Shown here: in pieces, positions 36,106 through 44,504 of the stretch
Layout: each line of letters opens with the position of its first letter
Numbering within the stretch: position 1 is the stretch's first letter
NCBI RefSeq assembly: GCF_000024005.1
Contig: NC_013132.1
Span: forward strand, 5,512,001-5,576,000
Source of the DNA: Chitinophaga pinensis DSM 2588
GTDB taxonomy: Bacteria; Bacteroidota; Bacteroidia; Chitinophagales; Chitinophagaceae
Direction: 5' to 3'
Length of the DNA: 64,000 bases
Notes under the pieces: generated by a model
Database searches by the model: none
What the model saw: only the letters and a program-made list of their open reading frames with translations
What the model was told of the DNA's origin: nothing
Program-made: the position numbers and the translations under genes

Positions 36106-37146
36106 ATGGAAAATTCTAACAACAACAAATTGGTACTGGTTACCGGAGGCTCAGGATTCATCGCTTCTTATTGTATGATCGCATTGCTCAATGCGGGCTT
36201 CAAAGTGCGTGCATCCCTGCGCGCTCCCAAAAAAGCAGATGAAGTGAAGCATATGCTCCGTCAGGGTGGCATCCGGTCTTTTGAGGCCCTGTCTTTTGTT
36301 ACCGCTGATCTGCAGGACGAAAGTTCCTGGGATGCAGCCGTGAAGGATTGTACTTACGTCATTCATGTTGCTTCTCCGACTCCTAATACAGATGCAAAAA
36401 CCCTGGACGATTTTGTGATCCCTGCACGTAATGGCGTACTCTTCGTGATGCGCGCCGCCAAAAAAGCGGGTGTAAAACGTGTTGTACTGACATCTGCATT
36501 CGGGGCAGTTGGTATGGGGACCCACAAAACCAGCTTATATACTGAAGAAGACTGGACTGTTATTAATGATACCGTGGCCCCTTATCAGCATTCAAAGACG
36601 GTTTCTGAAAGAGCGGCATGGGAATTTATAGAAAACGAAGGCGCTGGCATGGAACTCGCCACTGTTAATCCGACCGGGGTATATGGTCCGGTGCTGTCAG
36701 CCGACATGTCTCATTCTGTTCAGAGTATTATCCAGATGCTGAACGGTGGTATGAAAAGTGGTTGTCCGAAGATGTCTTTCAGCTATGTGGATGTACGCGA
36801 TGTAGCAGATCTGCACCTGAAAGCGATGGTCTCTCCTGCCGCCAGCGGACAACGATTCATTGCTTCCGCCGGCCGGCCCTATTCTATGTTGGAAGTTGCC
36901 AATGTACTGAGAAAGCACCTGGGAGAAAAAGCTGCCAAAGTCCCCACAAAGGAAATTCCAAGCTGGCTGATAAAATTCACCGCCCTGTTCAATCCAAAGG
37001 TGCGGATGGTAGTCCCGCTTTTAGGCATGGTAAAAGGCGCCAGCAGTCAGAAAGCAAAAAATCTGCTCAACTGGCAACCCAGAAGCACAGAAGAAGCTAT
37101 CTTAGCAACAGCTAACAGCCTCCTGGATCTTAATCTTATAAAATGA
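36106..37146 (+). CDS. Extended SDR aldehyde reductase / epimerase
   Basis: A 346-aa NAD(P)-dependent short-chain dehydrogenase of the dihydroflavonol-reductase-like group. The Rossmann motif is VTGGSGFIASYC, and the catalytic Tyr-Lys pair is in YQHSKTVSERAAW. Typical members reduce aldehydes or ketones such as phenylacetaldehyde or flavonols; the substrate here is unknown. It overlaps the AraC gene by 4 bp (ATGA), so the pair is translationally coupled. It has the same promoter architecture as the SDR gene at 42733. Confidence 0.88.
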   Translation: MENSNNNKLVLVTGGSGFIASYCMIALLNAGFKVRASLRAPKKADEVKHMLRQGGIRSFEALSFVTADLQDESSWDAAVKDCTYVIHVASPTPNTDAKTLDDFVIPARNGVLFVMRAAKKAGVKRVVLTSAFGAVGMGTHKTSLYTEEDWTVINDTVAPYQHSKTVSERAAWEFIENEGAGMELATVNPTGVYGPVLSADMSHSVQSIIQMLNGGMKSGCPKMSFSYVDVRDVADLHLKAMVSPAASGQRFIASAGRPYSMLEVANVLRKHLGEKAAKVPTKEIPSWLIKFTALFNPKVRMVVPLLGMVKGASSQKAKNLLNWQPRSTEEAILATANSLLDLNLIK

Positions 37147-37928
37147 GATTTACCGAAATAAAATCCTGTTTTATCGGACCGGCCATTTCTCCGGAACAAT
37201 TTATCAGTGAGCATACCTTTATTTATATCGGGAAGGGTGCGATCACCGGTTTTGATGGGAATGCACAGCATACCCTTAAAACAGGGGAATACTGTGTCCT
37301 GCGGAAGAATTGTCTGGTCCGGTATAACAAGGAAAAGGAGAATAACGAGTTTGAAAAGGTAGTCATTGTTTTCGACGAAGACTTCCTGAAACGATTCCTG
37401 GACAAATATAAACCAAACCAGGAGGCGCCTGTATCAGCCGATGTGTTGGTGAAACTGAGGGAGAATAGACTGATCCCTAATTTTGTGCACTCCTTAATTC
37501 CTTATTACGACGGACAGGGAAGAATCATGGAGACTTTTGTAGATGTGAAGCGGGAAGAATTAATGCTGATCCTTTTACAATCACAACCTGAACTGGCGGG
37601 CATTTTCTTTGATTTCGGTGTACCGGAGAAGATTAACCTGGAAGAGTTCATGAACCATAATTACCGGTTCAATGTCAGCATCGAACGTTTTGCTTATCTC
37701 ACGGGAAGAAGTCTGTCGGCTTTTAAACGGGACTTCAGGGCCATCTTCCATGAAACACCTAACCGCTGGCTGGTATACAAACGACTACAGGAAGCACATT
37801 TCCTGATTGCGAAAAAACAGCAGAAATCATCGGACATTTACCTGGATCTGGGATTTGAGGATTTATCACACTTCTCTTTTGCATTCAAGAAGCAGTTTGG
37901 GTATGCGCCGACGGAACTGGTGAGGTAG
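37143..37928 (+). CDS. AraC-family regulator of the SDR module 1
   Basis: A 261-aa protein with a C-terminal AraC DNA-binding domain (RFNVSIERFAYLTGRSLSAF, then SSDIYLDLGFEDLSHFSFAF). Its N-terminal domain is AraC-like but divergent. It is coupled to the SDR gene upstream and is a paralogue of the regulator at 41847-42662 (the stretch ending in HFSFAFKKxFGYxP is shared). It is the likely reader of the TCAACAAA repeats. The inducer is unknown. Confidence 0.88.
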   Translation: MRFTEIKSCFIGPAISPEQFISEHTFIYIGKGAITGFDGNAQHTLKTGEYCVLRKNCLVRYNKEKENNEFEKVVIVFDEDFLKRFLDKYKPNQEAPVSADVLVKLRENRLIPNFVHSLIPYYDGQGRIMETFVDVKREELMLILLQSQPELAGIFFDFGVPEKINLEEFMNHNYRFNVSIERFAYLTGRSLSAFKRDFRAIFHETPNRWLVYKRLQEAHFLIAKKQQKSSDIYLDLGFEDLSHFSFAFKKQFGYAPTELVR

Positions 37929-37933
37929 TCCCC

Positions 37934-38110
37934 TCAATTGATCTGTTTACGAAAATCGAAAGGTGTAAGTCCTGTGAGATTACTGAACAGTTAATTCAAG
38001 GATTGTGGTCTTTCAAAACCCAGCTGGTAGGCGATCTCGCCTACAGATGCATCACCGGATAATAATAACTCCTTACTCTTCTCTATCAGTTTACTGATTT
38101 TTGTCTCCAT
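37934..38110 (-). pseudogene. Truncated AraC-family regulator remnant
   Basis: On the minus strand the frame reads METKISKLIEKSKELLLSGD, then ASVGEIAYQLGFERPQSLN, an in-frame TAA where a Lys would be expected, and LFSNLTGLTPFDFRKQIN before the final stop. This is the second half of an AraC DNA-binding domain (helix-turn-helix and closing motif). There is no N-terminal part. It is a remnant of a third AraC gene next to the intact one, on the opposite strand. Confidence 0.75.
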
Positions 38111-38184
38111 TCACGATCAGCGCATTAATCAATGGTGTATGAAAAAGAAGTTAATTTTTATCTGATTTTTAGTCTTTTTATTAA

Positions 38185-38192
38185 TAGCTTTG
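38185..38192 (+). promoter_or_regulatory. Candidate -7 box of the Cys-rich small protein gene
   Basis: TAGCTTTG matches TAnnTTTG and ends 27 bp before the ATG at 38220, giving a short 5' leader. No clear -33 box is seen. Confidence 0.45.
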
Positions 38193-38219
38193 CCCACATT
38201 AACCATTGTATTCTTTCTG

Positions 38220-38609
38220 ATGCGCAAACAACTCATAACGGTCCTGCTGATGACGATCTGGCTCTGCCAGCTCTCCGGCCGTTATTTTGTGATGTTTGAG
38301 TTCTATCTTAACCAGGCATATATTGCGCAGAACCTTTGTGTAAACAAGGATAAACCTCAACTGCATTGTAATGGCCGCTGTCATTTGAAGAAGCAGTTGA
38401 ACGAAGAAGAAAGAAGAGATCAGCATAACCCGGAACGAAGGGCTGACAACAAAAGTGAGATCTTTTATGATGCTTCTTTTTATGTCGCCGACCTCACGCC
38501 TGCCTGCAAAACATTGCACACCAACTATAATAACCCTACCTGCATCGGCATTCCTGTGGATCAGGCGTTTACTATCTTCCATCCGCCTGGGATCTGCATT
38601 TTCAGCTAA
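38220..38609 (+). CDS. Small membrane-anchored Cys protein of a metal module
   Basis: A 129-aa protein with one N-terminal membrane segment (LITVLLMTIWLCQLSGRYFVM) and a conserved-looking Cys motif NLCVNKDKPQLHCNGRCHLK. Similar short proteins are, from memory, seen beside copper-type genes in Bacteroidota. The Cys-rich part may bind metal, which is an inference. I chose the ATG at 38220; a TTG ten codons earlier also fits. It precedes the MbnP/MbnH genes with a 430-bp repeat-bearing gap. Confidence 0.6.
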   Translation: MRKQLITVLLMTIWLCQLSGRYFVMFEFYLNQAYIAQNLCVNKDKPQLHCNGRCHLKKQLNEEERRDQHNPERRADNKSEIFYDASFYVADLTPACKTLHTNYNNPTCIGIPVDQAFTIFHPPGICIFS

Positions 38610-38738
38610 TCAGCTTTTCCATTTCTGTTCATTTTTCAGCGTATTTGTTAGTAGCAGTTTTATGTAAACAGCTGCTATCAGGGCTTGTATTTTCTGATCA
38701 TTACTGACGATTGTCGGTACGATCCAACCTTTTTATTT

Positions 38739-38999
38739 CCGTGATGTGTGTAGCTACGGAGATGGATAATTATTGCCCTTATTGACCAATACATTCTGCA
38801 ATTGATCTTTTGCAGATGGATATGCAATAACAAAGGCTATCAACATACTAATGACCTCCGTAATGCGCGCTTATACGGGATTGGGATTGTATTGCCTATA
38901 AGTCAGCAGCGCTATTAGAGCTGCCATTAGTAACAACATTATCATCATTTCATCCGCTTCCGTAAAAAACGTAGATACGGAAACGGGATACTATTGCCC
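38739..38999 (+). repeat. Three degenerate repeats before the MbnP gene
   Basis: Three related units start at 38739, 38858 and 38960. Each has CCGT, 13 bases, ACGG (a weak hairpin), about 12 bases, then ATTGCC(C). Spacings are 119 and 102 bp. The pattern is too regular for chance, but copies are diverged. The 435-bp gap has no gene. They could be regulator sites or remnants of a small repeat family. Confidence 0.5.
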
Positions 39000-39044
39000 A
39001 TACTGATCAAAACATCATTATCATTCTATCAAATAAATCAAAAG

Positions 39045-39862
39045 ATGAAACACATCAACAAATGTATTGCGACAATGGCGTTCTTATCCAGCGTTTTTAC
39101 TTCCTGCGGAAAAGATAATGTCGCACCAGCTATTGATACGAATCAAAAGGCGACGCTGTCTATTCAGTTTGACAATATTGTAGGCGATAAAACCTGCAGC
39201 TGAATACCGGTACTTACACGAATGCAGCAGGAGAAACATTCAAAGTATCACTGCTTCGTTATTTTATCAGCAATATAAAAGTTAAAACCAGCGGCGGACA
39301 GGAATACGTCGTACCACAGGATAGCAGTTATTTCCTGATTGCTGAGGACAATGCAGCGTCTCAGTTTGTAAAGGTAAAGGTGCCTGTGGGCGAATATGCT
39401 GCTGTAAGTTTTGTATTGGGCGTAGACAGTCTGCGCAGCACCATGGACATCAGCAAACGTACAGGTGTACTGGATCCTACCGGTGGCATGGACGACGGTA
39501 TGTATTGGGGCTGGAACAGCGGATATATCTTTTTCAAAATGGAAGGTACGTCAGATGTAGCGCCTGTAGATCCGAGCGGACAACATAAGTTCAGGTACCA
39601 TATCGGTGGCTTTGGCGGTTACAATGCGCCGACTTTGAATAATGTAAGAACGATCACGGTTGACCTGACAGCAGGCGGTGTTGCGAAAGTAAGACCTGAC
39701 CGCGAATCGAATGTACATCTGATGGTAGATATCCTGAAAATGTTTAATGGTGCTACGACGGTGAGTATTGCGGGTAATCCGACGGTAATGTTCAGCGAGT
39801 TCAGTACGAAAGTATCCGGCAATTATGTCAACATGTTTACGCATGATCATACTGAAAACTAA
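39045..39862 (+). pseudogene. MbnP-family copper-binding lipoprotein, frameshifted
   Basis: A lipoprotein signal ends at Cys21 (FLSSVFTSCGKDN), and the family body follows: TYTNAAGETFKVSLLRYFIS, VKVPVGEYAAVSFVLGVDSL, the conserved Trp motif DGMYWGWNSGYIFFKMEG, and YHIGGFGGYN. The first frame stops at 39203; the reading continues one base back from GATAAAACCTG, as if one A was lost from a run of five. A tRNA slip is unlikely because the shifted codon would be TAA. So it is a true indel or an assembly error. With the next gene it forms the MbnP/MbnH pair, in which the di-heme partner modifies a Trp of MbnP. Confidence 0.82.
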
Positions 39863-39871
39863 AGCTGACCT

Positions 39872-40909
39872 ATGCATCGATTACAATTAATACTGATCAC
39901 GGGATTTTCACTTTTACTACTCGCCTGTAGTAAAAGTGATGATATCCTGGCTTTCATCGGATTTAAAAAGCCGGCGCATTTTCCTGCGCCTGTATACAAG
40001 CTGGAAAACAATCCGGTTACGCAGGAAGGTTTTGAATTGGGCAGGAAGCTCTTTTATGAGTCACGGCTTTCCCGGAACAATACAGTTTCCTGTGGGTTCT
40101 GTCATTTGCAGACAGCGGCATTTACCCATCATGGACATGATGTGAGTCATGGGATAGACGACCGCTTAGGTAGCCGTAACTCCCCTCCCATTATGAATCT
40201 CGCCTGGAACACGACGTTTATGTGGGATGGCGGTGTATTTGATCTTGACCTGCAACCTATCGTACCGATTACAAATCCGGTAGAAATGGATGAAACGGTA
40301 GAGAATGTGCTGAATAAGTTACGGAATACGGCGCCTTATCCGGCAATGTTTAAAAAAGCGTTTGGTACAGAAGAGATCACCACGGCCAGGATGATGAAGG
40401 CCTTGTCACAGTTTATGGTAATGCTTGTCAGCGATCAGTCTAAATACGACAGCGTCATCCGAAAACAGGGGCCTGTGTTTACACAGGAAGAGCAACAAGG
40501 GTATACGCTGTTTCAGCAGAAGTGCAGTAGTTGTCATAAGGAGCCCTTATTCACGGATCAGTCGTTCCGGAACAATGGTATTGGTACTGGGCCGAACAAT
40601 GATGAAGGGCGTTATTCTGTGTCGCTGAATGCAGCAGACAAGTACAGGTTTAAAGTCCCGAGCCTGCGGAACCTGGCTTATACAGCCCCTTACATGCATG
40701 ACGGGCGGATGTACACGTTAAATGCGGTCCTGCATCATTATACCTCGGAGGTACAGGACATGGCTACGCTGGATCCTTTGCTGAAACAAAACGGCGTGCC
40801 GGGGATTCCTTTATCTGCAAATGAACAGCAATACTTATTAGCGTTTCTCAATACGCTCAATGACCGGCATTTTATTACAGACAAGCGTTTCTCGGAGGAG
40901 TCGCAGTAA
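39872..40909 (+). CDS. Di-heme cytochrome c peroxidase (MbnH-like)
   Basis: A 345-aa lipoprotein (LLLLACSKSDD, lipidated Cys19) with two heme-binding sites, CGFCH at residues 74-78 and CSSCH at 218-222. The rest matches the MauG/MbnH branch (SRLSRNNTVSCGFCH, MWDGGVFDLDLQPIVPITNP, FRNNGIGTGPNNDEG). The likely role is oxidative modification of the adjacent MbnP or peroxide reduction in the periplasm. It starts 9 bp after the mbnP stop. Confidence 0.9.
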   Translation: MHRLQLILITGFSLLLLACSKSDDILAFIGFKKPAHFPAPVYKLENNPVTQEGFELGRKLFYESRLSRNNTVSCGFCHLQTAAFTHHGHDVSHGIDDRLGSRNSPPIMNLAWNTTFMWDGGVFDLDLQPIVPITNPVEMDETVENVLNKLRNTAPYPAMFKKAFGTEEITTARMMKALSQFMVMLVSDQSKYDSVIRKQGPVFTQEEQQGYTLFQQKCSSCHKEPLFTDQSFRNNGIGTGPNNDEGRYSVSLNAADKYRFKVPSLRNLAYTAPYMHDGRMYTLNAVLHHYTSEVQDMATLDPLLKQNGVPGIPLSANEQQYLLAFLNTLNDRHFITDKRFSEESQ

Positions 40910-40923
40910 GTAAATCAAGGACT

Positions 40924-41850
40924 ATGAAAAAACTATTGACGATTATTATATGTCTGCTGATAGCAAGTTATGAAACGAGGGCCTGTGATATCTGCGGTTG
41001 TGGCCTAGGCAGTTATTATATTGGTCTGCTGCCTGATTTCAAAAAGCGGTTTCTGGGTATACGCTATCAATATAAAACCTTACGCTCGCACCTGGGCCCC
41101 GGAGGTACAACTTCCTATCTCACGACAGACGAAACCTATCAGACGGCGGAGATATGGGGCGGATGGAATATAGGGAAGCGTTTCAGGGTACTGGGATTTG
41201 TTCCTTTGAATTTTAACAGTCGGGAGAACCAGGGTGTTACGATGAATAAATCCGGCATCGGAGATATTGCTGTTGTGGGATACTACCAGGTGCTTGACAG
41301 GAAAACGCTCCTATTCCATGATCGGCTGCTGGTACAATCACTCTGGATTGGTGGTGGTATTAAAGCGCCTACCGGCAGATATGAGCCTTCCGAACGAAAG
41401 GAGAATGAGGATACGCCGAATAACTTTCAACTGGGTACGGCGAGTACGGACTTTACTTTCAATGCTATGTATGATGTACGCCTGATGGATTTTGGAGTGA
41501 ATGCGAATGTGAGTTATAAGGTGAATACGAATAACAGGTATGATTACAGGTATGGGAATAAGTTCACTGCGAATCTGCTGGCATATTATAAATTCCGCAT
41601 AGCGGATCAGTTGACGGTAGCGCCTAATGCCGGGATGCTATTAGAGACAGCCACGAAAGACACGGAAGCAGACAGATACAAAGTGGATGTTTCAGGCGGA
41701 CATTCATTATTGGCCACAGGAGGTATTGAAGCAACATTCAGGACCTTTTCTGTTGGGGCCAACTATCAACCTGTCATCTCACAAGACCTGGCCGATATGC
41801 GGGTGAAAGCAGGCAACAGGGCGATGGTGCATGTCAGCTATCTGTTCTAA
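40924..41850 (+). CDS. Outer-membrane beta-barrel protein of the MbnP/MbnH module
   Basis: A 308-aa exported protein: signal peptide MKKLLTIIICLLIASYETRA, then a short Cys motif CDICGCG, then an aromatic-rich beta-strand pattern ending MVHVSYLF, as in outer-membrane barrels. The Cys motif at the mature N terminus suggests metal binding. It is 14 bp after the cytochrome gene. Proteins like this follow MbnP/MbnH in many Bacteroidota from memory. Transport of copper is possible but not shown. Confidence 0.75.
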   Translation: MKKLLTIIICLLIASYETRACDICGCGLGSYYIGLLPDFKKRFLGIRYQYKTLRSHLGPGGTTSYLTTDETYQTAEIWGGWNIGKRFRVLGFVPLNFNSRENQGVTMNKSGIGDIAVVGYYQVLDRKTLLFHDRLLVQSLWIGGGIKAPTGRYEPSERKENEDTPNNFQLGTASTDFTFNAMYDVRLMDFGVNANVSYKVNTNNRYDYRYGNKFTANLLAYYKFRIADQLTVAPNAGMLLETATKDTEADRYKVDVSGGHSLLATGGIEATFRTFSVGANYQPVISQDLADMRVKAGNRAMVHVSYLF

Positions 41851-42662
41851 AAGGCGTTACGGGTAGTCGCCTCAACAGGTGAGTAACCGAAGTGTTTTTT
41901 GAAGGCAAAAGAGAAGTGTGAGAGATTTTCAAATCCGGCTTCCAGGTAAATATCTGCGGGTCTGCGTTTCTTTTCACTCAGGTGATAATGGGCCAGTTCC
42001 AGGCGCTTTTGTGTCAGCCAGCGCTGCGGACTTACCTGGAATGCCTTTTTGAAATCGGTCTTAAAAGTGGTCAGGCTACGTCCGGTGAAATAAGCGAATC
42101 TTTGCAGCGGCATGTTGAACATAAAGTTCTTCTCCATGAAATCGGCCAGATCGAGTTTACCGGGTTCGGAGAAATTAGCCAGCCAGCGGTCGATGGTTTT
42201 GTCGAGGGTACGGAGTACGGTAATGGCTTCTTCGATCTTGACAGACACGATTGCAGGTGGTACGCCTTCTTCCAGGTCGAAATAAGGCAGTAAGGAGCCG
42301 AAAAAGCTTTCCAGCAAGGGGTGTGCCTCATATTGCCGGATACCATGATGCTGATCGGCCACTATCACCGGCTCATGCCGGCTGTAATATTCTTTCAGAC
42401 GCTCCACCCGGATACAGATCGTTACTGATTTGTAAGGCTGACCGTCTTTGGAAGATTTAAAAAAGGTAGCCAGCTGATTACGTGGTACAAACCAGGTATC
42501 GCCGGGTTTTAAGATATGCGTCTGGTCGCCGATGTTTGCTTTCACTTCTCCGGAGATAAGATGTCCGAAGCTATGGTCCCCGGAGATGACTTCGTGCTGG
42601 AAGTATTTATCCTGGATACAGGGTAGCATGATCTCCTGTGGTAAAGTCCAATATGATGACAT
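41847..42662 (-). CDS. AraC-family regulator of the SDR module 2
   Basis: A 271-aa AraC protein. The N-terminal domain is a cupin-like sensor (GEVKANIGDQTHILKPGDTW), and the C terminus is the DNA-binding domain (FNMPLQRFAYFTGRSLTTFK, then ADIYLEAGFENLSHFSFAFK). It is a paralogue of the regulator at 37143-37928. The ATG at 42662 is preferred; the frame extends upstream to 42746, into a terminator. It is downstream of its SDR partner on the same strand. Confidence 0.87.
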   Translation of the reverse strand: MSSYWTLPQEIMLPCIQDKYFQHEVISGDHSFGHLISGEVKANIGDQTHILKPGDTWFVPRNQLATFFKSSKDGQPYKSVTICIRVERLKEYYSRHEPVIVADQHHGIRQYEAHPLLESFFGSLLPYFDLEEGVPPAIVSVKIEEAITVLRTLDKTIDRWLANFSEPGKLDLADFMEKNFMFNMPLQRFAYFTGRSLTTFKTDFKKAFQVSPQRWLTQKRLELAHYHLSEKKRRPADIYLEAGFENLSHFSFAFKKHFGYSPVEATTRNAF

Positions 42663-42684
42663 AATCGATCGCTTTTGATAGTAC

Positions 42685-42725
42685 AAAGGAACGCACAAAT
42701 TCTTATTGAATCCGTGCGTTCCTTT
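42685..42725 (-). terminator. Terminator between SDR and AraC of module 2
   Basis: AAAGGAACGCAC (42685-42696) pairs with GTGCGTTCCTTT (42714-42725), a 12-bp perfect stem. On the minus strand it follows the SDR stop at 42733. The AraC gene behind it probably has low read-through expression or its own promoter. Confidence 0.6.
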
Positions 42726-42732
42726 CCTTTGA

Positions 42733-43758
42733 TCAGGATACGGCAAACGTGATACCAGTTAATTTTTCGCTGAGTGTCCAGAGTTGTTGGGCTTTTTCGC
42801 CATTAACCGCCTCGGCAGTCACCCCTTTGGTCATTTCAAACTTGTCTGATTTAAAGCCTTGCCAGTCCTGGTCGATTGCAGCCACTTCCGTATCCTCACA
42901 ATAAACACCCCCTATATTGGCCAATTTAGGGCTTGTAGCGCACCAGACTGTTGTGGAAGCACCTTCTTCTAATGTTTTATAGCCATTGTAAGGATCGTGG
43001 CGGAAACTGCCATCTTCCTCATATACGCCTAAAGCCCTGAAGCCTTCTTCCGGGATATCCCTGCCAAGATCTGTCACGGCAATAGCCCCGGGATGCAGTG
43101 AAAAGGATCTTACACCGTGTGCCTGTGCCCGTTTGTCCAGTTCGACGGTAAACAGGACATTGGCCTGTTTCGCCCGCGCATAAGAAACGGAAGGGTCATA
43201 TGCCTGATGGTCGAAATTAGGATCATTCAGATCTATTGACGCCATGTGATGTCCCCAGGAAGAAACGTTTACAATCCTTGCCCCCTGCGCACTTTTGATA
43301 GCCGGCCAGAGACGTGCGGTCAGCTGGAAATGTCCAAGGTGATTGGTAGAGAACTGTGACTCATACCCACGGGCGTCACGTCTTAACGGCGTCCACATCA
43401 CACCTGCGTTGTTGATCAGGATGTCCAGTGGTTTGTTCAGTGCCAGGAATTTTTCTGCGAAAGCGTCGATGGAAGCAGGATCCATCAGGTCCATTTCCAG
43501 TATGGTGACATTGGGGATACCTGCGAGATTGCCAGCTGCTTTTTCGATTGTTCTTGCAGGGATATAGACCTCCACGCCTGCATTGGCCAGTGTTTTTGCC
43601 GCCTCCAGACCAATGCCTGAGTAACCGCCGGTAATGATTGCTGTTTTACCCTGGAGAGAAATGCCTTTGATAACGTCCGTTGCTGTTGACGCGGCGTCGA
43701 AACCCGAGCCGATCGGGTGTTGTAAGGCGCCGTTGTAGTTGTTTGTGCTGTTTGCCAT
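42733..43758 (-). CDS. Short-chain dehydrogenase of module 2
   Basis: A 341-aa SDR. The cofactor loop is ITGGYSGIGLEAAKTLANAG, the active-site Ser is in VNVSSWGHHM, and the Tyr-Lys pair is in YARAKQANVLF. It is closest to the retinol dehydrogenase-like (classical) SDR type. The ATG at 43758 (MANSTNN) is preferred to 43785. Its promoter is almost identical in layout to that of the SDR gene at 36106, so both modules probably answer to the same type of signal. Confidence 0.88.
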   Translation of the reverse strand: MANSTNNYNGALQHPIGSGFDAASTATDVIKGISLQGKTAIITGGYSGIGLEAAKTLANAGVEVYIPARTIEKAAGNLAGIPNVTILEMDLMDPASIDAFAEKFLALNKPLDILINNAGVMWTPLRRDARGYESQFSTNHLGHFQLTARLWPAIKSAQGARIVNVSSWGHHMASIDLNDPNFDHQAYDPSVSYARAKQANVLFTVELDKRAQAHGVRSFSLHPGAIAVTDLGRDIPEEGFRALGVYEEDGSFRHDPYNGYKTLEEGASTTVWCATSPKLANIGGVYCEDTEVAAIDQDWQGFKSDKFEMTKGVTAEAVNGEKAQQLWTLSEKLTGITFAVS

Positions 43759-43769
43759 TTGAAGAATGG

Positions 43770-43842
43770 TTTGTTGATAGGGCAAAATTCGTGAGAAAGC
43801 CTTCTGGCTGTTTTGTTGAAAAGGCGGAATATTGTTTGTTGA
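43770..43842 (-). promoter_or_regulatory. Activator-type promoter of the SDR-AraC module 2
   Basis: On the minus strand TCAACAAA occurs at 43835-43842 and 43812-43819, 23 bp apart as in module 1, with a third copy at 43770-43777. The second copy ends 21 bp before GAATTTTG (43783-43790), the likely -7 box. The preceding CCCTCTCAACAAA is also shared with module 1. Confidence 0.6.
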
Positions 43843-43864
43843 GAGGGCGGCGGTGTAATAAAAA

Positions 43865-43890
43865 AACCTTATCAGCGGGCTGATAAGGTT
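43865..43890 (-). terminator. Terminator of the coiled-coil gene
   Basis: AACCTTATCAG (43865-43875) pairs with CTGATAAGGTT (43880-43890) with a 4-base loop. On the minus strand it is followed by T-rich TTTTTTATT. It lies after the stop of the gene at 43920. Confidence 0.75.
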
Positions 43891-43919
43891 GGAATATTTA
43901 GGGGTGTAGCAAATGTGAT

Positions 43920-44351
43920 TTAAGGGACATTAATAGCTTCTAATTTAGCTACGACATCCTCGTTTGCATTGTAAGGTGTCCAGTATTCGATTCTTTTCAA
44001 TTCACCGTCGATACCGACTAGTAGTCCTTCAATTTTGTCAAATCTTCCGTCTACCTTATTTAATCTTTCTTCTACTTTGTCCAATCGATCCTCTATACCA
44101 TCTAACCTTCCTTCTACCTTATTTAATCTCTCTTCTACTTTGTCCAATCGATCCTCTATACCATCTAACCTTCCTTCTACCTTATTTAATCTCTCTTCTA
44201 CTTTGTCCAATCGATCCTCTATACCATCTAACCTTCCTTCTACCTTATCTAATCTTATTTCGATTTTATCAAATCGATTCTCAAATGATCCAACTGTAAC
44301 ATTTAATTCCTGAATAGCAGATAAAATAGTTTGAAATTGATTTTCTGACAT
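43920..44351 (-). CDS. Coiled-coil protein built on a 21-residue repeat
   Basis: A 143-aa protein without signal peptide. Its middle is an uninterrupted coiled coil of three 21-residue copies (three heptads each, LDKVEERLNKVEGRLDGIED) with Leu/Ile/Val at a and d positions, flanked by more heptads (RFDKIEGLLVGIDGELKRIE). It resembles many short Bacteroidota or archaeal coiled-coil proteins that have no known function, and would form a parallel rod. It is a single gene with its own terminator; copy number may vary between strains. Confidence 0.8.
   Translation of the reverse strand: MSENQFQTILSAIQELNVTVGSFENRFDKIEIRLDKVEGRLDGIEDRLDKVEERLNKVEGRLDGIEDRLDKVEERLNKVEGRLDGIEDRLDKVEERLNKVDGRFDKIEGLLVGIDGELKRIEYWTPYNANEDVVAKLEAINVP
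44054..44242. repeat. 63-bp tandem repeat (minisatellite), about three copies
   Basis: Copies begin at 44054, 44117 and 44180 with the same 63-bp period, nearly identical in sequence, and a partial fourth begins at 44243. Because 63 is a multiple of three and nine heptad codons fit, gain or loss of a unit keeps the frame and lengthens the coiled coil by 21 residues. Confidence 0.85.
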
Positions 44352-44504
44352 ATTCTAACTTGTGTTTTAAAGCTTACGCGTGCAAAGTAAAGATTATTTA
44401 AATGCGAAGCATCGGGCAAACTGTTAATGATAAGTTAGTAAGTAAAAATAGCAGCCCCTTTGGATCTGTATTATCGGAGACAACTCATATTGTATTGCGT
44501 CTTA

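Noticed and set aside
38044..38110. Intact small AraC protein
   Set aside because: An in-frame TAA within the second DNA-binding helix region and the missing N terminus show a remnant.
39180..39204. Programmed frameshift in the MbnP gene
   Set aside because: A -1 slip at AAA would place TAA in the P site, and no slippery heptamer exists; an indel explains it better.
44054..44242. Possible CRISPR array
   Set aside because: The 63-bp units are contiguous with no variable spacers and lie inside a coding frame.
44035..44313. Ser/Leu-rich open frames on the plus strand opposite the coiled-coil gene
   Set aside because: They arise because the 63-bp repeat stays open in all frames; the minus-strand protein has heptads and a terminator.
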